From assembly GCF_003001935.1 (NCBI RefSeq), contig NZ_PVNG01000011.1, positions 1-64,000 of the forward strand: DNA of 64,000 bases, in the 5' to 3' direction. The position numbers were made by a program, and so were the translations under genes. Numbering within the stretch: the stretch's first letter is position 1; each line of letters opens with the position of its first letter. The stretch comes from Nonomuraea fuscirosea (GTDB lineage: Bacteria > Actinomycetota > Actinomycetes > Streptosporangiales > Streptosporangiaceae). Shown here in pieces: positions 33,677 through 42,330 of this stretch. The notes beneath the pieces are model-generated. The model had not been told where the DNA came from. It worked only from the letters and a program-made list of their open reading frames with translations, and searched no databases.

Positions 33677-33686
33677 GGGACGGGCG
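33658..33686. terminator. Bidirectional hairpin terminator
   Basis: CGCCCGTCCCCCA (33658-33670) pairs perfectly with TGGGGGACGGGCG (33674-33686) around a GCG loop. It lies between the convergent ends of LacI regulator 1 and the first GHL15-like gene. Confidence 0.8.
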
Positions 33687-33692
33687 TTCCGG

Positions 33693-34979
33693 TCAGGACT
33701 TGCTGAGCACGAGACCGGAGTTCGGCGCGAGCGTCACCGAACGGGTGTAGGTCCGCCCTTGCAGGTCGGTGTAGGTGCCCCGGGGCAGGTGCAGCACGCC
33801 CGACTTGGTGGAGGAGGGGTTCACCACGGTCAGGCCGTGCTCGTAGCGCCGCTGCCGCAGCGTCGGGCCGTGCTTGACCGGCGGCGCGACCGGGCGGCCG
33901 ATGTCGGCGCGCTGCTCGGGGACGTCGTTGAAGCCGGCGTAGTCCTTGAGCCCGGTGCTGGCCATCATCGTCGGCTGCTCGCGGACCAGGAAGTAGTTGG
34001 CGACCACCCATTCACGCTGCTCGGGCGTGGACTCGTACCAGTAGTCGGTGGGCAGCTTGCTGTCCACCACGATCGGCTTGCAGCGGTACTTCCTGAACAG
34101 CTCGAACGTGCCGAGCCACTCGTCGTCGTTGACGTTCTCCACCCGGTGCACGGTGAAGCCCTGCTCGTTCAGCCAGATGTCGGAGATGTCGATCGCCCGG
34201 CTGATCGCGGCCAGATACTCGGGCGAGCTGTCCTGGTACTGGTCGTGCAGCCCGCCGTGATAGGTGACGTTGAACGCGGCCGTGGTGCCCCGCGCGTGCA
34301 GCCCGTCGCGCAGGTACGTCAGCCAGTCGGTCAGATAGTCGATGTAGGCCGGGTCCTTGGGGTCGTCGGTGAACTGCTGCACCCAGTTGCCCTGCTCGTC
34401 ATAGTGCCCGGCGCGCTTGAAGTCGTTGCGCACCTGCACGTTGTCGACCGCGATCACCTTGAAGCCCTCGGCGATCTTCGGGTCGATCATGTTCTCGAAC
34501 ATCCACTGCCGCACCTCGGGGTTGCCCACGTCGAGCGGGGTGTAGACGTGGTTGTTGAACTCCCAGGCCGGGGTGACCCGGTCGGCCGTGTAGGCGATCC
34601 AGGTCGGGTGGTTCTCCTTGAACCACTCGAAGGTGTACTGCCGTAGCGGGGCATTTCTGAACATCGTGATGTACGTGCTCGCGACGACGCCGGGCGGCTG
34701 GTTCGGGCTGAGCGCGGCCCAGACGAACTGGACCCGGCCGTCGTACACGGAGGGGTCGGGGACCTGGCGGTCGAAGACCTGCGCCTGCGAGACGCCGTGG
34801 TCGGGCGACTGGGGGAGGGTCAGGTCCGGGTTCAGCGGCGGGCACGGCGCGTTGGAGCTCGGCGCGGCGGCGCTCGTCGCCGCGCCGGCCGGCAGCGCGA
34901 CCGCCGTGGTGGTGAGGAGGGCGGCGAGCCCGGCGGCGACGCCGGCGCGCCGGGCGAGGGTGGCAACGGGGGGTTTCAT
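33693..34979 (-). CDS. Secreted glycoside hydrolase-like protein (GHL15-like), paralogue 1
   Basis: 428 residues with an N-terminal secretion signal (AGVAAGLAALLTTTAVALPAGA). The TIM-barrel-like body matches what I remember of the putative glycosyl hydrolase family GHL15 (PF14885): VQFVWAALSP, ADRVTPAWEFNNHVYTPLDVGNPEVRQW, and FKVIAVDNVQV, where the Asp is conserved. NEQGFTVHR and a final beta domain follow (GTYTDLQGRTYTRSV). The downstream-oriented partner gene codes for a paralogue, 23 bp upstream on the same strand, and the two share the motif order. Probably cell-surface or secreted and acting on a polysaccharide; the substrate is unknown. Confidence 0.75.
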   Translation of the reverse strand: MKPPVATLARRAGVAAGLAALLTTTAVALPAGAATSAAAPSSNAPCPPLNPDLTLPQSPDHGVSQAQVFDRQVPDPSVYDGRVQFVWAALSPNQPPGVVASTYITMFRNAPLRQYTFEWFKENHPTWIAYTADRVTPAWEFNNHVYTPLDVGNPEVRQWMFENMIDPKIAEGFKVIAVDNVQVRNDFKRAGHYDEQGNWVQQFTDDPKDPAYIDYLTDWLTYLRDGLHARGTTAAFNVTYHGGLHDQYQDSSPEYLAAISRAIDISDIWLNEQGFTVHRVENVNDDEWLGTFELFRKYRCKPIVVDSKLPTDYWYESTPEQREWVVANYFLVREQPTMMASTGLKDYAGFNDVPEQRADIGRPVAPPVKHGPTLRQRRYEHGLTVVNPSSTKSGVLHLPRGTYTDLQGRTYTRSVTLAPNSGLVLSKS

Positions 34980-35002
34980 CGGGTTCCTTTGCTGGTTGGG
35001 AC

Positions 35003-36214
35003 TCAGATGCTGAGCACGGTGCCGGAGTTCGGGGGCAGGGTGATGTGGCCGCTGTGGGTCGCGCCGTGCAGGTCGGTCCAGGTCCCGGCGGGCAGCACCA
35101 TCGTCACGGCCTGCGTGGAGCTGGGATTGACCAGCACGCGTCCGCCGGTGTAACCGCGCTTCCAGCCGCCGGTGGTGTCCTGGACGGGCGCGCTCGACGG
35201 GGTGCCGATGTCGGTGTGCAGCTCCGGGTGGTCGACGAAGACGTGATACTGGCCCACCCCGCAGAGCGTCATCATGCTGAGCCGCTCGCGGTAGAGGAGG
35301 TAGTTCGCGATCGCCCAGTCGACCTGGGCCTGCGAGGCGTCGGCCAGGTCCGCGGCCGTGGTCTGGTTGATGGCCAGGTAGAGCTTGCCCGGCGCGACCG
35401 ACCTGGCGAAGTCGAACTTGTCCCGCCAGGCCTGGTCGTTGTAGTTGGAGTCGCGGTGGACGGTGAACCCCTGCTCGTCCACGTAGATGTCGACGAGGCC
35501 GACCGCCTGCTGGATGTCGGACAGGACCACCGAGGCGTTCCAGGTGATGTTCGCCGCCATGGCGACGTCGCGGGCGTGCAGCTGACCGGCCAGGTAGCCG
35601 AGCCAGCCGAGCACCGCCGCCGGCCACGCGCGGTCGTCGCGGCCGTCGTACTGCTGGACCCAGGCGCCGTCCGCGTCGTAGTGCCCGGCGCTGTTGTAGA
35701 CGTTGGGGGTGGCGACGTTGTCGAAGCCGATGATCGGGTAGCCCTGGTCGATCAGCGGCTGCACGAACGTGCTGAAGTAGTACGTCCGCACGGCCGCGTT
35801 GGTGATGTCGATCGGCACGTAGAGCGTGTTGCCGAACTCCCACGCCGGCGTGACCCGGTCGGCCTGGTAGACCACCCAGTCGGGATGGTTGGCCTGGTAC
35901 CAGGCCAGGGTGTGGGTGCGGTCGAAGTCACGGAAGGCCGGCAGGTAGCCGGAGGGCACCGCGCCGGCGGGCTGCGTCAGGGTGGAGGCTCCCCAGACGA
36001 AGTCCACCAGCCCGGCGTAGACCGATCTGTCGGGGATCTGGTTGTCGAAGATCTGGCCGCGGGCGATGCCGTTGGCCGACGGGTCGGGCAGGAGCAGCGA
36101 CGCGGCGTTCGCCGGACGTGCCCCCGGCCACAGAGCGCCTGCCGTCAGTGCCGCCGCGCCGGCCAGGATCTGCCGGCGGCTCGGGTGAGATTCGATCCGC
36201 GGGCTGCTGTCCAT
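35003..36214 (-). CDS. Secreted glycoside hydrolase-like protein (GHL15-like), paralogue 2, TAT exported
   Basis: 403 residues from ATG 36214, with GGAG upstream. The N-terminus has a twin-arginine signal (SRRQILAGAAALTAGALW). The body parallels paralogue 1: VDFVWGAS, ADRVTPAWEFGNTLYVPIDITNAAVRTYY, YPIIGFDNVATPN, DEQGFTVHR, and the C-terminal beta domain (AGTWTDLHGATHSGHITLP). A different export route (TAT here, Sec-like in paralogue 1) is notable for tandem paralogues. It is the first gene of this pair; LacI-like motifs occur in its upstream region. Confidence 0.75.
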   Translation of the reverse strand: MDSSPRIESHPSRRQILAGAAALTAGALWPGARPANAASLLLPDPSANGIARGQIFDNQIPDRSVYAGLVDFVWGASTLTQPAGAVPSGYLPAFRDFDRTHTLAWYQANHPDWVVYQADRVTPAWEFGNTLYVPIDITNAAVRTYYFSTFVQPLIDQGYPIIGFDNVATPNVYNSAGHYDADGAWVQQYDGRDDRAWPAAVLGWLGYLAGQLHARDVAMAANITWNASVVLSDIQQAVGLVDIYVDEQGFTVHRDSNYNDQAWRDKFDFARSVAPGKLYLAINQTTAADLADASQAQVDWAIANYLLYRERLSMMTLCGVGQYHVFVDHPELHTDIGTPSSAPVQDTTGGWKRGYTGGRVLVNPSSTQAVTMVLPAGTWTDLHGATHSGHITLPPNSGTVLSI

Positions 36215-36275
36215 GATCAACTCCTTCGTCGAAGGCGTCCCGACGCCACGGTCGATGACATCGAACCTAGTGACC

Positions 36276-36362
36276 ACAAACGATTGTCGCAATACCGCAA
36301 ACGCAATCATTCACGTTGCAAGGATTTAGGAGCAGCACGATCTGGGATCGTTTGCCGCAAAG
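36276..36362. promoter_or_regulatory. Cluster of LacI-type motifs upstream of the GHL15 genes
   Basis: ACAAACGATTGT (36276-36287, arms ACAA/TTGT), CCGCAAACGCAATC (about 36295-36308) and ATCGTTTGCCGCAAAG (about 36347-36362) fall in the 155-bp gap between the dehydrogenase end and the GHL15 start. They carry the GCAAACG/CGTTTGC core seen in the other operators of this region. The stretch is AT-richer than its surroundings. Confidence 0.5.
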
Positions 36363-36369
36363 CAGTCGT

Positions 36370-37626
36370 TCAGGCGCCGCTGAGGCAGTCACGCACGCCG
36401 TACGCGGCGAAATCGGCCAGGTCGGCTCTGATGCGGCCGGCGACCTCCGCGTGGTCGGCCAGATCGGGAGCCACCGCGGCGAGCAGCCCGCGCGGGTCGT
36501 GCGCCAGTCGCCGCAGCTCGTCGGCGCGCGGATCGCTGACCTCGACCGGACGCCCGGCGTCGTCGGTCGCGACGGTGACGTGCCTGAGCCAGACGGCCAC
36601 CGCGAGGCAGGCCCAGCGCGGCATCCCCCCGGCGGCCAGCCGGTCCCGCACCGTGCCGAGCAGGCGGATCGGCACCTTGAGCGACCCGTCCATGGCGATC
36701 TGCGCGCACCGGTGGCGCAGCGCCCGGTTCCGCATCCGGGATAGCACCCGCTCGCCGTACTCGCGCAAATCCACGCCGGGCGGCGCGGTCAGCGTGGGCA
36801 GCACGTCCTCGCGGATCAGCCGCCCGGCCAGGCGGGCGAGCACGGGGTCGCCGAGCGCGTCGGCGACGTGCTCGACGCCGGTCAGCGCGCCGGTGTAGGC
36901 GAGCGTGCTGTGCGCGCCGTTGAGGATGCGCAGCTTGGCCCGCTCGTACGGCTCCACGTCGGCGACGAACCGCGCGCCCGCCCGCTCCCACGCCGGCCGG
37001 CCGCCGGGGAAGTCGTCCTGGAGCACCCACTGGCTGTACGGCTCGGCCACCACGGCCGCCAGGTCCTCCCGCCCGGTCAGCTTCGCCGCGGTCGCCAGGT
37101 CCTCCCGGGTGGTGGCGGGCACCATCCGGTCCACCACCGTGGCCGGGAACGACACCCCCTCCGGCACGCTGCCGCAGGCGTTCCGCACGGCCTCGCGCAG
37201 CCGCCGGCCGTTGGCGAGCAGGTTGTCGCAGCTGACCACCGCCACCGGGCCGCCTCCGTCCGCGGCCCTGCGTGTCAGGCCGGCCGCCAGCAGGCCGATC
37301 GCGCTGCCCGGCCGGGTGTCGGCGTAGGCCTTCTCGGTGATCGTCAGCGTGATCACCCGGGTCGCGGGGTCGGCCACCTGCCGGACGACCTGCTCGGTCT
37401 CGGTGGGGGCGTGCAGGACCCGCCGTACCGAGGAGATCTCGGTGGCGGAGACGTCGTCGCCGTCGCTTACCAGCAGGGTGTAGCGGTGGTCCTGGGCGCG
37501 CAGCGCGCGGACGACGTCGGGGGAGCGCGGCGCGACCGCGCAGATCGCCCAGCCGTCGCCCGCCTCCTGCGTGTGCACGGCCTGGTGGGCACGGTGGAAG
37601 GCGCCGAGCCCGAAGTGCACGATCAT
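36370..37626 (-). CDS. Mannitol dehydrogenase-family oxidoreductase (fructuronate/tagaturonate reductase-like)
   Basis: 418 residues from ATG 37626, with a four-base overlap (ATGA) to the previous gene. VHFGLGAFHRAHQA is the Rossmann NAD(P)-binding glycine motif of the polyol long-chain dehydrogenase family. The C-terminal catalytic block is KLRILNGAHSTLAYTG, giving the K-N-H set, and VDRMVPAT and VVAEPYSQWV are further family marks. Family members interconvert mannitol/fructose, mannonate/fructuronate or altronate/tagaturonate; the last fits the UxaA-like gene nearby. The exact substrate remains open. Confidence 0.88.
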   Translation of the reverse strand: MIVHFGLGAFHRAHQAVHTQEAGDGWAICAVAPRSPDVVRALRAQDHRYTLLVSDGDDVSATEISSVRRVLHAPTETEQVVRQVADPATRVITLTITEKAYADTRPGSAIGLLAAGLTRRAADGGGPVAVVSCDNLLANGRRLREAVRNACGSVPEGVSFPATVVDRMVPATTREDLATAAKLTGREDLAAVVAEPYSQWVLQDDFPGGRPAWERAGARFVADVEPYERAKLRILNGAHSTLAYTGALTGVEHVADALGDPVLARLAGRLIREDVLPTLTAPPGVDLREYGERVLSRMRNRALRHRCAQIAMDGSLKVPIRLLGTVRDRLAAGGMPRWACLAVAVWLRHVTVATDDAGRPVEVSDPRADELRRLAHDPRGLLAAVAPDLADHAEVAGRIRADLADFAAYGVRDCLSGA

Positions 37627-38900
37627 GACTGGGCGAGGAGTTCGGCGATGTCGATCGGGCGTGCCTCCACCGCCGAGCGCCAGATCGCCTCGCCCGTCGC
37701 CACCGCCAGCGCCCCCTGGCGGGCGTCGGCGAGCAGGTTGTCGCGCAGCGACTCCGGCGCGGGCTCGCCGAACAGGTCGCTTCGCTGCAGCGGGTCCGCG
37801 CCCTCGTGCCCGCCCTCGCGGACGATCACCTCGATCGTCTCCGGCTCGCCGAACAGGGGTGAGAACGTGAACGTGTCCGAGCCCGGCAGCGGTGTCCCGT
37901 CCGGGGTCCTGCCGTGGCGGGACTCGATCTGGCCGTGCGTGCCGCTGATCAGCACCCGGTAACCCTCCCAGGGGGAGGAGAAGTCGAGGCTGTAGGCCAG
38001 GCTCGCGCCGCTGTCGTAGCGGACCAGCGCGGAGTAGGTGTCCTCGATGTCGATCTCGTCGTCGTAGAGGTAGGTGTCGGTGGGGTACTGGTGCTCGTAG
38101 GCCAGGCCGTACAGGCCGGTGCGGACGCCGCCGGGCTCGGCGAAGGCGAAGGCGCCGCTGCCCGCCTGCGCCCGGTAGTAGGGGTCGCGCTCGTACAGGT
38201 CGGCTCCCGTGTACGGCACGCCGGCGGCGTCGCGGGGGCGGTGCGGGCTGCCGGGGCCGTAGTAGTTGAGCGCGCCGTAGGCGAAGACCTGCTCGGGAGC
38301 GGCGTCGATCCACCAGGAGACCAGGTCGAGGTGGTGGCAGCCCTTGTGCACCGACAGGCCGCCGGACAGCGCGCGCACCCGGTTCCAGCGCTGGAAGTAG
38401 CTGCCGCCGTGCCGTACGTCCACGTGGTAGTCGAGGGCGACGTGGGTGATGCGGCCGAGCCGGCCGTCCTGGATCAGCCGCTTGATCTGGCGGTGCCGCG
38501 GGATGTAGCGCATGTTGTGCGTGACCAGCACCGACCCCTTGCTGTCACGCTCGGCGTTGAGGACGCGGACGGCGTCGGCGGCGGTGGTGACCATGGGCTT
38601 CTCGGAGATGACGTCCAGGTCGCGGGCGAGCGCGGCCACGATGTAGCCCGCGTGGGTGTGGTCGGGGGAGGCGACGATCACCGTGTCGGGCGCCAGCTCG
38701 TCCACCATCCGGTCGAAGTCGTCCGGCGCGTACCAGGGCAGGCGCTCGTGCCCCTCGGGCAGCACCGAGTCGTTGAACGACTCCACCCGCGCCCGGTCGG
38801 GATCCACCACGCCCGCGACGGTGTCACCGTGGTCGAGCAGGGGCAGCACGAAGCTCGCCAGCCCCCGGTTGGACAGCCCGCATACGACGTACCGCTTCAT
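37623..38900 (-). CDS. Gfo/Idh/MocA family oxidoreductase
   Basis: 425 residues from ATG 38900. The N-terminal Rossmann domain reads YVVCGLSNRGLASFVLPLL, and ISEKPMVTTAADA supplies the conserved EKP with its catalytic Lys. HKGCHHLDLVSWW is the typical substrate-side His block. These NAD(P)-dependent enzymes oxidise or reduce sugars, inositols and glycosides; the C-terminal domain is long, with Tyr-rich AYEHQYPTDTYLYDDEIDIED. It is translationally coupled to the dehydrogenase gene. LacI-like palindromes lie just upstream. Confidence 0.9.
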   Translation of the reverse strand: MKRYVVCGLSNRGLASFVLPLLDHGDTVAGVVDPDRARVESFNDSVLPEGHERLPWYAPDDFDRMVDELAPDTVIVASPDHTHAGYIVAALARDLDVISEKPMVTTAADAVRVLNAERDSKGSVLVTHNMRYIPRHRQIKRLIQDGRLGRITHVALDYHVDVRHGGSYFQRWNRVRALSGGLSVHKGCHHLDLVSWWIDAAPEQVFAYGALNYYGPGSPHRPRDAAGVPYTGADLYERDPYYRAQAGSGAFAFAEPGGVRTGLYGLAYEHQYPTDTYLYDDEIDIEDTYSALVRYDSGASLAYSLDFSSPWEGYRVLISGTHGQIESRHGRTPDGTPLPGSDTFTFSPLFGEPETIEVIVREGGHEGADPLQRSDLFGEPAPESLRDNLLADARQGALAVATGEAIWRSAVEARPIDIAELLAQS

Positions 38901-38913
38901 ACGTGTCAGCCTC

Positions 38914-38996
38914 CTGCAAACGCAGTCATGTGATCCTCGTCGGGTTCCGTGCCATAATGCCGAGACTGCCCATGAAATTGCAACAAACGCTTGCAG
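38914..38996. promoter_or_regulatory. LacI-type operators in the Gfo/SGNH divergent spacer
   Basis: CTGCAAACGCAG (38914-38925) has perfect CTGC/GCAG arms and lies close to the Gfo/Idh/MocA start. TTGCAACAAACGCTTGCAG (38978-38996) precedes the SGNH esterase and overlaps its ribosome binding site (CAGGAGG). Both contain the AAACG core found elsewhere in the region. Confidence 0.65.
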
Positions 38997-39006
38997 GAGG
39001 ACTTTC

Positions 39007-39612
39007 GTGGACGACCTGACGGCGATCGGCGATCTGCTGGCGGGCGAGACCCCCGTCACCTGGGTGTTCGCCGGCGACAGCATCGTGCAGGCGGCCCGGT
39101 GGACGGCCGGGGCGCGCGGCTACGCCGAGCTGTTCTCGGAGCGGGTCAGGTACGAGTGCGGGCGGTCCATGGACGCGGTGATCAACACGGGGGTCAGCGG
39201 CTGGCGGGGCGCCGACCTGGCCGCTCACCTGGACCACGTCGTCCTGCGGCACGCGCCCGACGTGACGGTGATCGGGGTCGGCACGAACGACGCCAAGGAT
39301 CACTCCGTCGCGGAGTTCCGCGCCGTGATGACGCCGCTCCTCGATCGGGTACGGGAGGCGGGGTCGCGTGTCGTCCTGCAGACCCCCGTTCCCGGGGCGG
39401 TCGCGGCCATCCCCGCCTACGCCGAGGCGATCAGGGAACTGGCCGCCGAGCGGGGCGCGGCGCTCGTCGATCACCACGCTCGCTGGCAGGAGGCCGATTC
39501 CCGCTGGTACGGGGACCCGGTGCATCCCAACGCCGAGGGGCACCGGGTGATGGCGGGCACGCTCATCGACGCGCTCGGCGTACCGGAGCGTCCGATTGCA
39601 AGCGATAGCTGA
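39007..39612 (+). CDS. SGNH/GDSL hydrolase (carbohydrate esterase-like)
   Basis: 201 residues from GTG 39007, six bases after CAGGAGG. Block I is VFAGDSIVQAAR with the nucleophile Ser in GDS, block III is GVGTNDAKD, and block V is GDPVHPNAEGH with catalytic Asp and His. No signal peptide is seen, so it would act in the cytosol, probably removing acetyl or similar esters from imported sugars. A LacI-type motif covers its translation start region and a LacI gene follows, 94 bp downstream. Confidence 0.9.
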   Translation: MDDLTAIGDLLAGETPVTWVFAGDSIVQAARWTAGARGYAELFSERVRYECGRSMDAVINTGVSGWRGADLAAHLDHVVLRHAPDVTVIGVGTNDAKDHSVAEFRAVMTPLLDRVREAGSRVVLQTPVPGAVAAIPAYAEAIRELAAERGAALVDHHARWQEADSRWYGDPVHPNAEGHRVMAGTLIDALGVPERPIASDS

Positions 39613-39706
39613 AATAGCAGCATCGACCTGCAACGAGAGAACGCTTCCTCAGCTCCGCCCGTGCGATATCGTCGCTTCGTTGCAGCAAACCAGGAGGGTC
39701 AGGCTC

Positions 39707-40696
39707 ATGCCAGTCACGCTTGCGGACGTCGCCCAGGCCACGGGGCTGTCCGCGTCGACCGTGTCACGGGCGTTGTCCGACCCCGACAAGGTCAACGTGC
39801 ACACGCGCGAGCGCGTCCGCCGCGCGGCCCGCGAGCTCGGCTACGTGCCCAACCAGACGGCGCGCTCGCTGATCTCCGGCCATCACGACATCTTCGGGCT
39901 GATCGTGCCCGACATCGCCAACCCGTTCTTCCCGCCGATCATCAAGGCGATCCAGGCGCGGGCGGGGCTCAAGGGCAAGACCGTGATCATCACGGACGTG
40001 GACGAGCACCCGGGCGACGAGGTCGAGCGGGCGCAGATCCTCCGTAAGCGGGTCGACGGGCTGATCATGGTCTCCCCGCGTACCGGCGACGATCGGCTGC
40101 ACGAGCTGGCCCGGCTCAAGCCCATCGTGTTCGTCAACCGGCGGGTCCCCGGCGCGGCCAACGTGCTGGTCGACAACGACGACGGCATGATCGAGGCCGT
40201 CGAGCACCTGACCGCGCTCGGCCACAGGAAGCTCGCCTACCTCAGCGGCCCGCGACGCTCGTGGTCCAACGCGCAGCGGCGCGAGGCGGTCGTCGCCGCC
40301 TGCCAGGCACAGGGGGTCGAACTGGTCGAGTACGGGCCGTTCGAGCCGCAGGTGCAGGCCGGCGTGCGCGCGGCCGACCTGGTGCACGCGGGCGACGTCA
40401 CCGCGGTCATCGCCTACGACGACCTGATCGCGCTCGGCCTGATGACCCGGCTGGCCGAGCGCGGGGTGCGCGTCGGCCAGGACCTCAGCGTGATCGGCAT
40501 CGACGACAGCCCGATGTCCGGCATGGCCTACCCGACGCTGACCTCGATCCACGTGCCGGGGACCGAGGCCGGGGTGGTCGCGGTCGATCTGCTGCTGGAC
40601 ATGATCAACAATCCGGGGGAGGAGGAGCCGCCGGTGGTCCAGCTGGAGACGCGGCTGGTGGTCCGCGGCTCCACCACCCTGGCACCGTCCAGGTGA
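39707..40696 (+). CDS. LacI family transcriptional regulator 2
   Basis: 329 residues from ATG 39707, after AGGAGG. The HTH (MPVTLADVAQATGLSASTVS) and hinge ARELGYVPNQTARSL are standard. The effector domain keeps GLIVPDIANPFFPPI, KRVDGLIMVSPRTG and VIGIDDSPMSGMAYPTLTSI. It is a close paralogue of LacI regulator 1, with shared ligand-domain blocks. ATTGCAAGCGATAGC (39595-39609) and CTGCAACGAGAGAACGCTTC upstream could be autoregulatory sites. It probably acts on the same operator family. Confidence 0.92.
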   Translation: MPVTLADVAQATGLSASTVSRALSDPDKVNVHTRERVRRAARELGYVPNQTARSLISGHHDIFGLIVPDIANPFFPPIIKAIQARAGLKGKTVIITDVDEHPGDEVERAQILRKRVDGLIMVSPRTGDDRLHELARLKPIVFVNRRVPGAANVLVDNDDGMIEAVEHLTALGHRKLAYLSGPRRSWSNAQRREAVVAACQAQGVELVEYGPFEPQVQAGVRAADLVHAGDVTAVIAYDDLIALGLMTRLAERGVRVGQDLSVIGIDDSPMSGMAYPTLTSIHVPGTEAGVVAVDLLLDMINNPGEEEPPVVQLETRLVVRGSTTLAPSR

Positions 40697-40722
40697 CGGC
40701 CGTCCCGGGCCGCCGGGCCGCG

Positions 40723-40788
40723 TGAAACGGCCCTCCGGGGTTGAACGGCCCTCCAGGGCTGCCGGCCTGTGTGAACGGCCCTCCAGGG
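40723..40788. repeat. Three copies of a short hairpin-forming repeat
   Basis: TGAAACGGCCCTCCGGGG (40723-40740), TGAACGGCCCTCCAGGG (40742-40758) and TGAACGGCCCTCCAGGG (40772-40788) are near-identical copies. Each CCCTCCAGGG core can fold into a small hairpin. The array sits between the convergent ends of LacI regulator 2 and the UxaA-like gene, and may act as a composite terminator. Confidence 0.65.
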
Positions 40789-40814
40789 TTTCCCGGGCTC
40801 GCGGCGGTGCAGGA

Positions 40815-42305
40815 CTACATGACGGCGCCGAGCTGCCAGGGGGCGAACTCCTCGTCGCCGAACCCGAGCAGCTCGCTGGCGGTCTGCCGCCCCGACGCCG
40901 TGGCCAGGATCAGGTCGTAGACGGCCCGGCCGATCTCCTCGATCGTGCGCTCGCCGGTCGCGATCGGCCCGCAGTCCAGGTCCATGTCGTCGCGCATCCG
41001 CCGGTAGACGTCGCTGTTGGTGGCCAGCTTCAGGCTCGGCACCGGCTTGCACCCGTAGACGGAGCCGCGCCCGGTGGTGAAGCAGACGATGTTCGCGCCG
41101 CCCGCCACCATGCCGGTGACAGAGACGGGGTCGTAGCCGGGCGTGTCCATGAAGGCGAGGCCCGGCCGGCGTACCGGCTCGGCGAAAGAGTGGACGCCGG
41201 TCAGCGGCGAGCTGCCCGCCTTGGCCACCGCGCCCAGCGACTTCTCCAGAATCGTGGTGATCCCGCCGTCCTTGTTGCCCGGTGAGGGGTTGTTGTCGAG
41301 CGAGCCGCCGTGCCGCGCGGTGTAGTCGCGCCACCAGTCGATCCGGTCCAGCAGGGCCCGCGCCACCTTCTCGTCCACCGCCCTGGCCGCCAGCAGCCGC
41401 TCGGCGCCGTAGATCTCCGGCGTCTCGGCCAGGATGGCGGTGCCGCCCTGCGCGACCAGCAGGTCCGCGGCCACGCCCAGCGCCGGGTTCGCGGTGATGC
41501 CCGAGTAGCCGTCGGAGCCGCCGCACTTGAGCCCGAGCACCAGGCGCGAGGCGGGAACCTCCGTCCGCGCCACGTCGAGCGCGGGCAGCAGCTCGCGGAT
41601 GGCCTCGACGCCCTTGCGTACGGCCGCCGCCGTCCCGCCCGCCTCCTGGATGGTCATCGTCGCGATCGGGGTGGCGGCGGGCAGGTCGAGCTCGGCGATC
41701 TGGTTCACCTCGCAGCCCAGCCCCAGCACCAGCAGCGCGCCGAAGTTGGGGTGGGCGGCGTAGCCGGACAGCGTACGGCGCAGCAGCTCCAGCCCTTCGC
41801 CGTCGGAGGCCAGGCCGCAGCCGCTGCCGTGCGTGATGGCCACCACGCCGTCCACTCCCGGCGTCGCGTCCAGCATCCCCGAACGGCGGGCCTGGTCGGC
41901 GATGAGCTTGGCGACGGTCGCCGAGCAGTTGACGGAGGTGATGATGCCGACGTAGTTGCGGGTGGCGACCTGGCCGTCGGGGCGCACGATGCCCTGGAAC
42001 GTCTCGGGCTCCTGCCGGGTGACCGTCCCCGGTGTGGGGACGACCTCGGTCCGGGCGGTGTCGTGGAAGCCGAGGTTGTGCGTGTGCACGTGCTCGCCCG
42101 GCGCGATGGGGGCGGTGGCGTGGCCGATGACCTGGCCGTACTTGACGATCTCCGCGCCGGGTCCGACCGCCGCGAGGCTGACCTTGTGGCCGGGCGGGAC
42201 GTCCTGGGCGGCGGTGAGTCCGTACCCGAAGGAGTCGCCGGCGGCGAGCCCGTCGAGCGTGACGGCCACCGTGTCGCCCTCCCGCAACCGGATGACTCTG
42301 CTCAT
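40815..42305 (-). CDS. Altronate dehydratase-family protein (UxaA/GarD-like)
   Basis: The 496-residue protein has both UxaA parts: an N-terminal SAF-like domain (VIRLREGDTVAVTLDGL, EIVKYGQVIGHAT, GEHVHTHNL) and the large catalytic domain. There, VNCSATVAKLIAD, HGSGCG, LGLGCEVNQI, LGLKCGGSDGYSGITANPA and FTTGRGSVYGCKPVPSLKL contain the conserved His/Cys residues that bind iron. It would dehydrate altronate, galactarate or a related aldonate to a 2-keto-3-deoxy acid. It is the last gene of the nagB-nagA-uxaA-like operon, with a 25-bp gap. Confidence 0.9.
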   Translation of the reverse strand: MSRVIRLREGDTVAVTLDGLAAGDSFGYGLTAAQDVPPGHKVSLAAVGPGAEIVKYGQVIGHATAPIAPGEHVHTHNLGFHDTARTEVVPTPGTVTRQEPETFQGIVRPDGQVATRNYVGIITSVNCSATVAKLIADQARRSGMLDATPGVDGVVAITHGSGCGLASDGEGLELLRRTLSGYAAHPNFGALLVLGLGCEVNQIAELDLPAATPIATMTIQEAGGTAAAVRKGVEAIRELLPALDVARTEVPASRLVLGLKCGGSDGYSGITANPALGVAADLLVAQGGTAILAETPEIYGAERLLAARAVDEKVARALLDRIDWWRDYTARHGGSLDNNPSPGNKDGGITTILEKSLGAVAKAGSSPLTGVHSFAEPVRRPGLAFMDTPGYDPVSVTGMVAGGANIVCFTTGRGSVYGCKPVPSLKLATNSDVYRRMRDDMDLDCGPIATGERTIEEIGRAVYDLILATASGRQTASELLGFGDEEFAPWQLGAVM

Positions 42306-42330
42306 GCGCTGATCCCCTCTTGACCGGTGC

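Noticed and set aside
33693..35843. A 716-codon reading of GHL15 paralogue 1
   Set aside because: Upstream of 34979 it is the antisense/offset frame of paralogue 2; the secretion signal begins at 34979.
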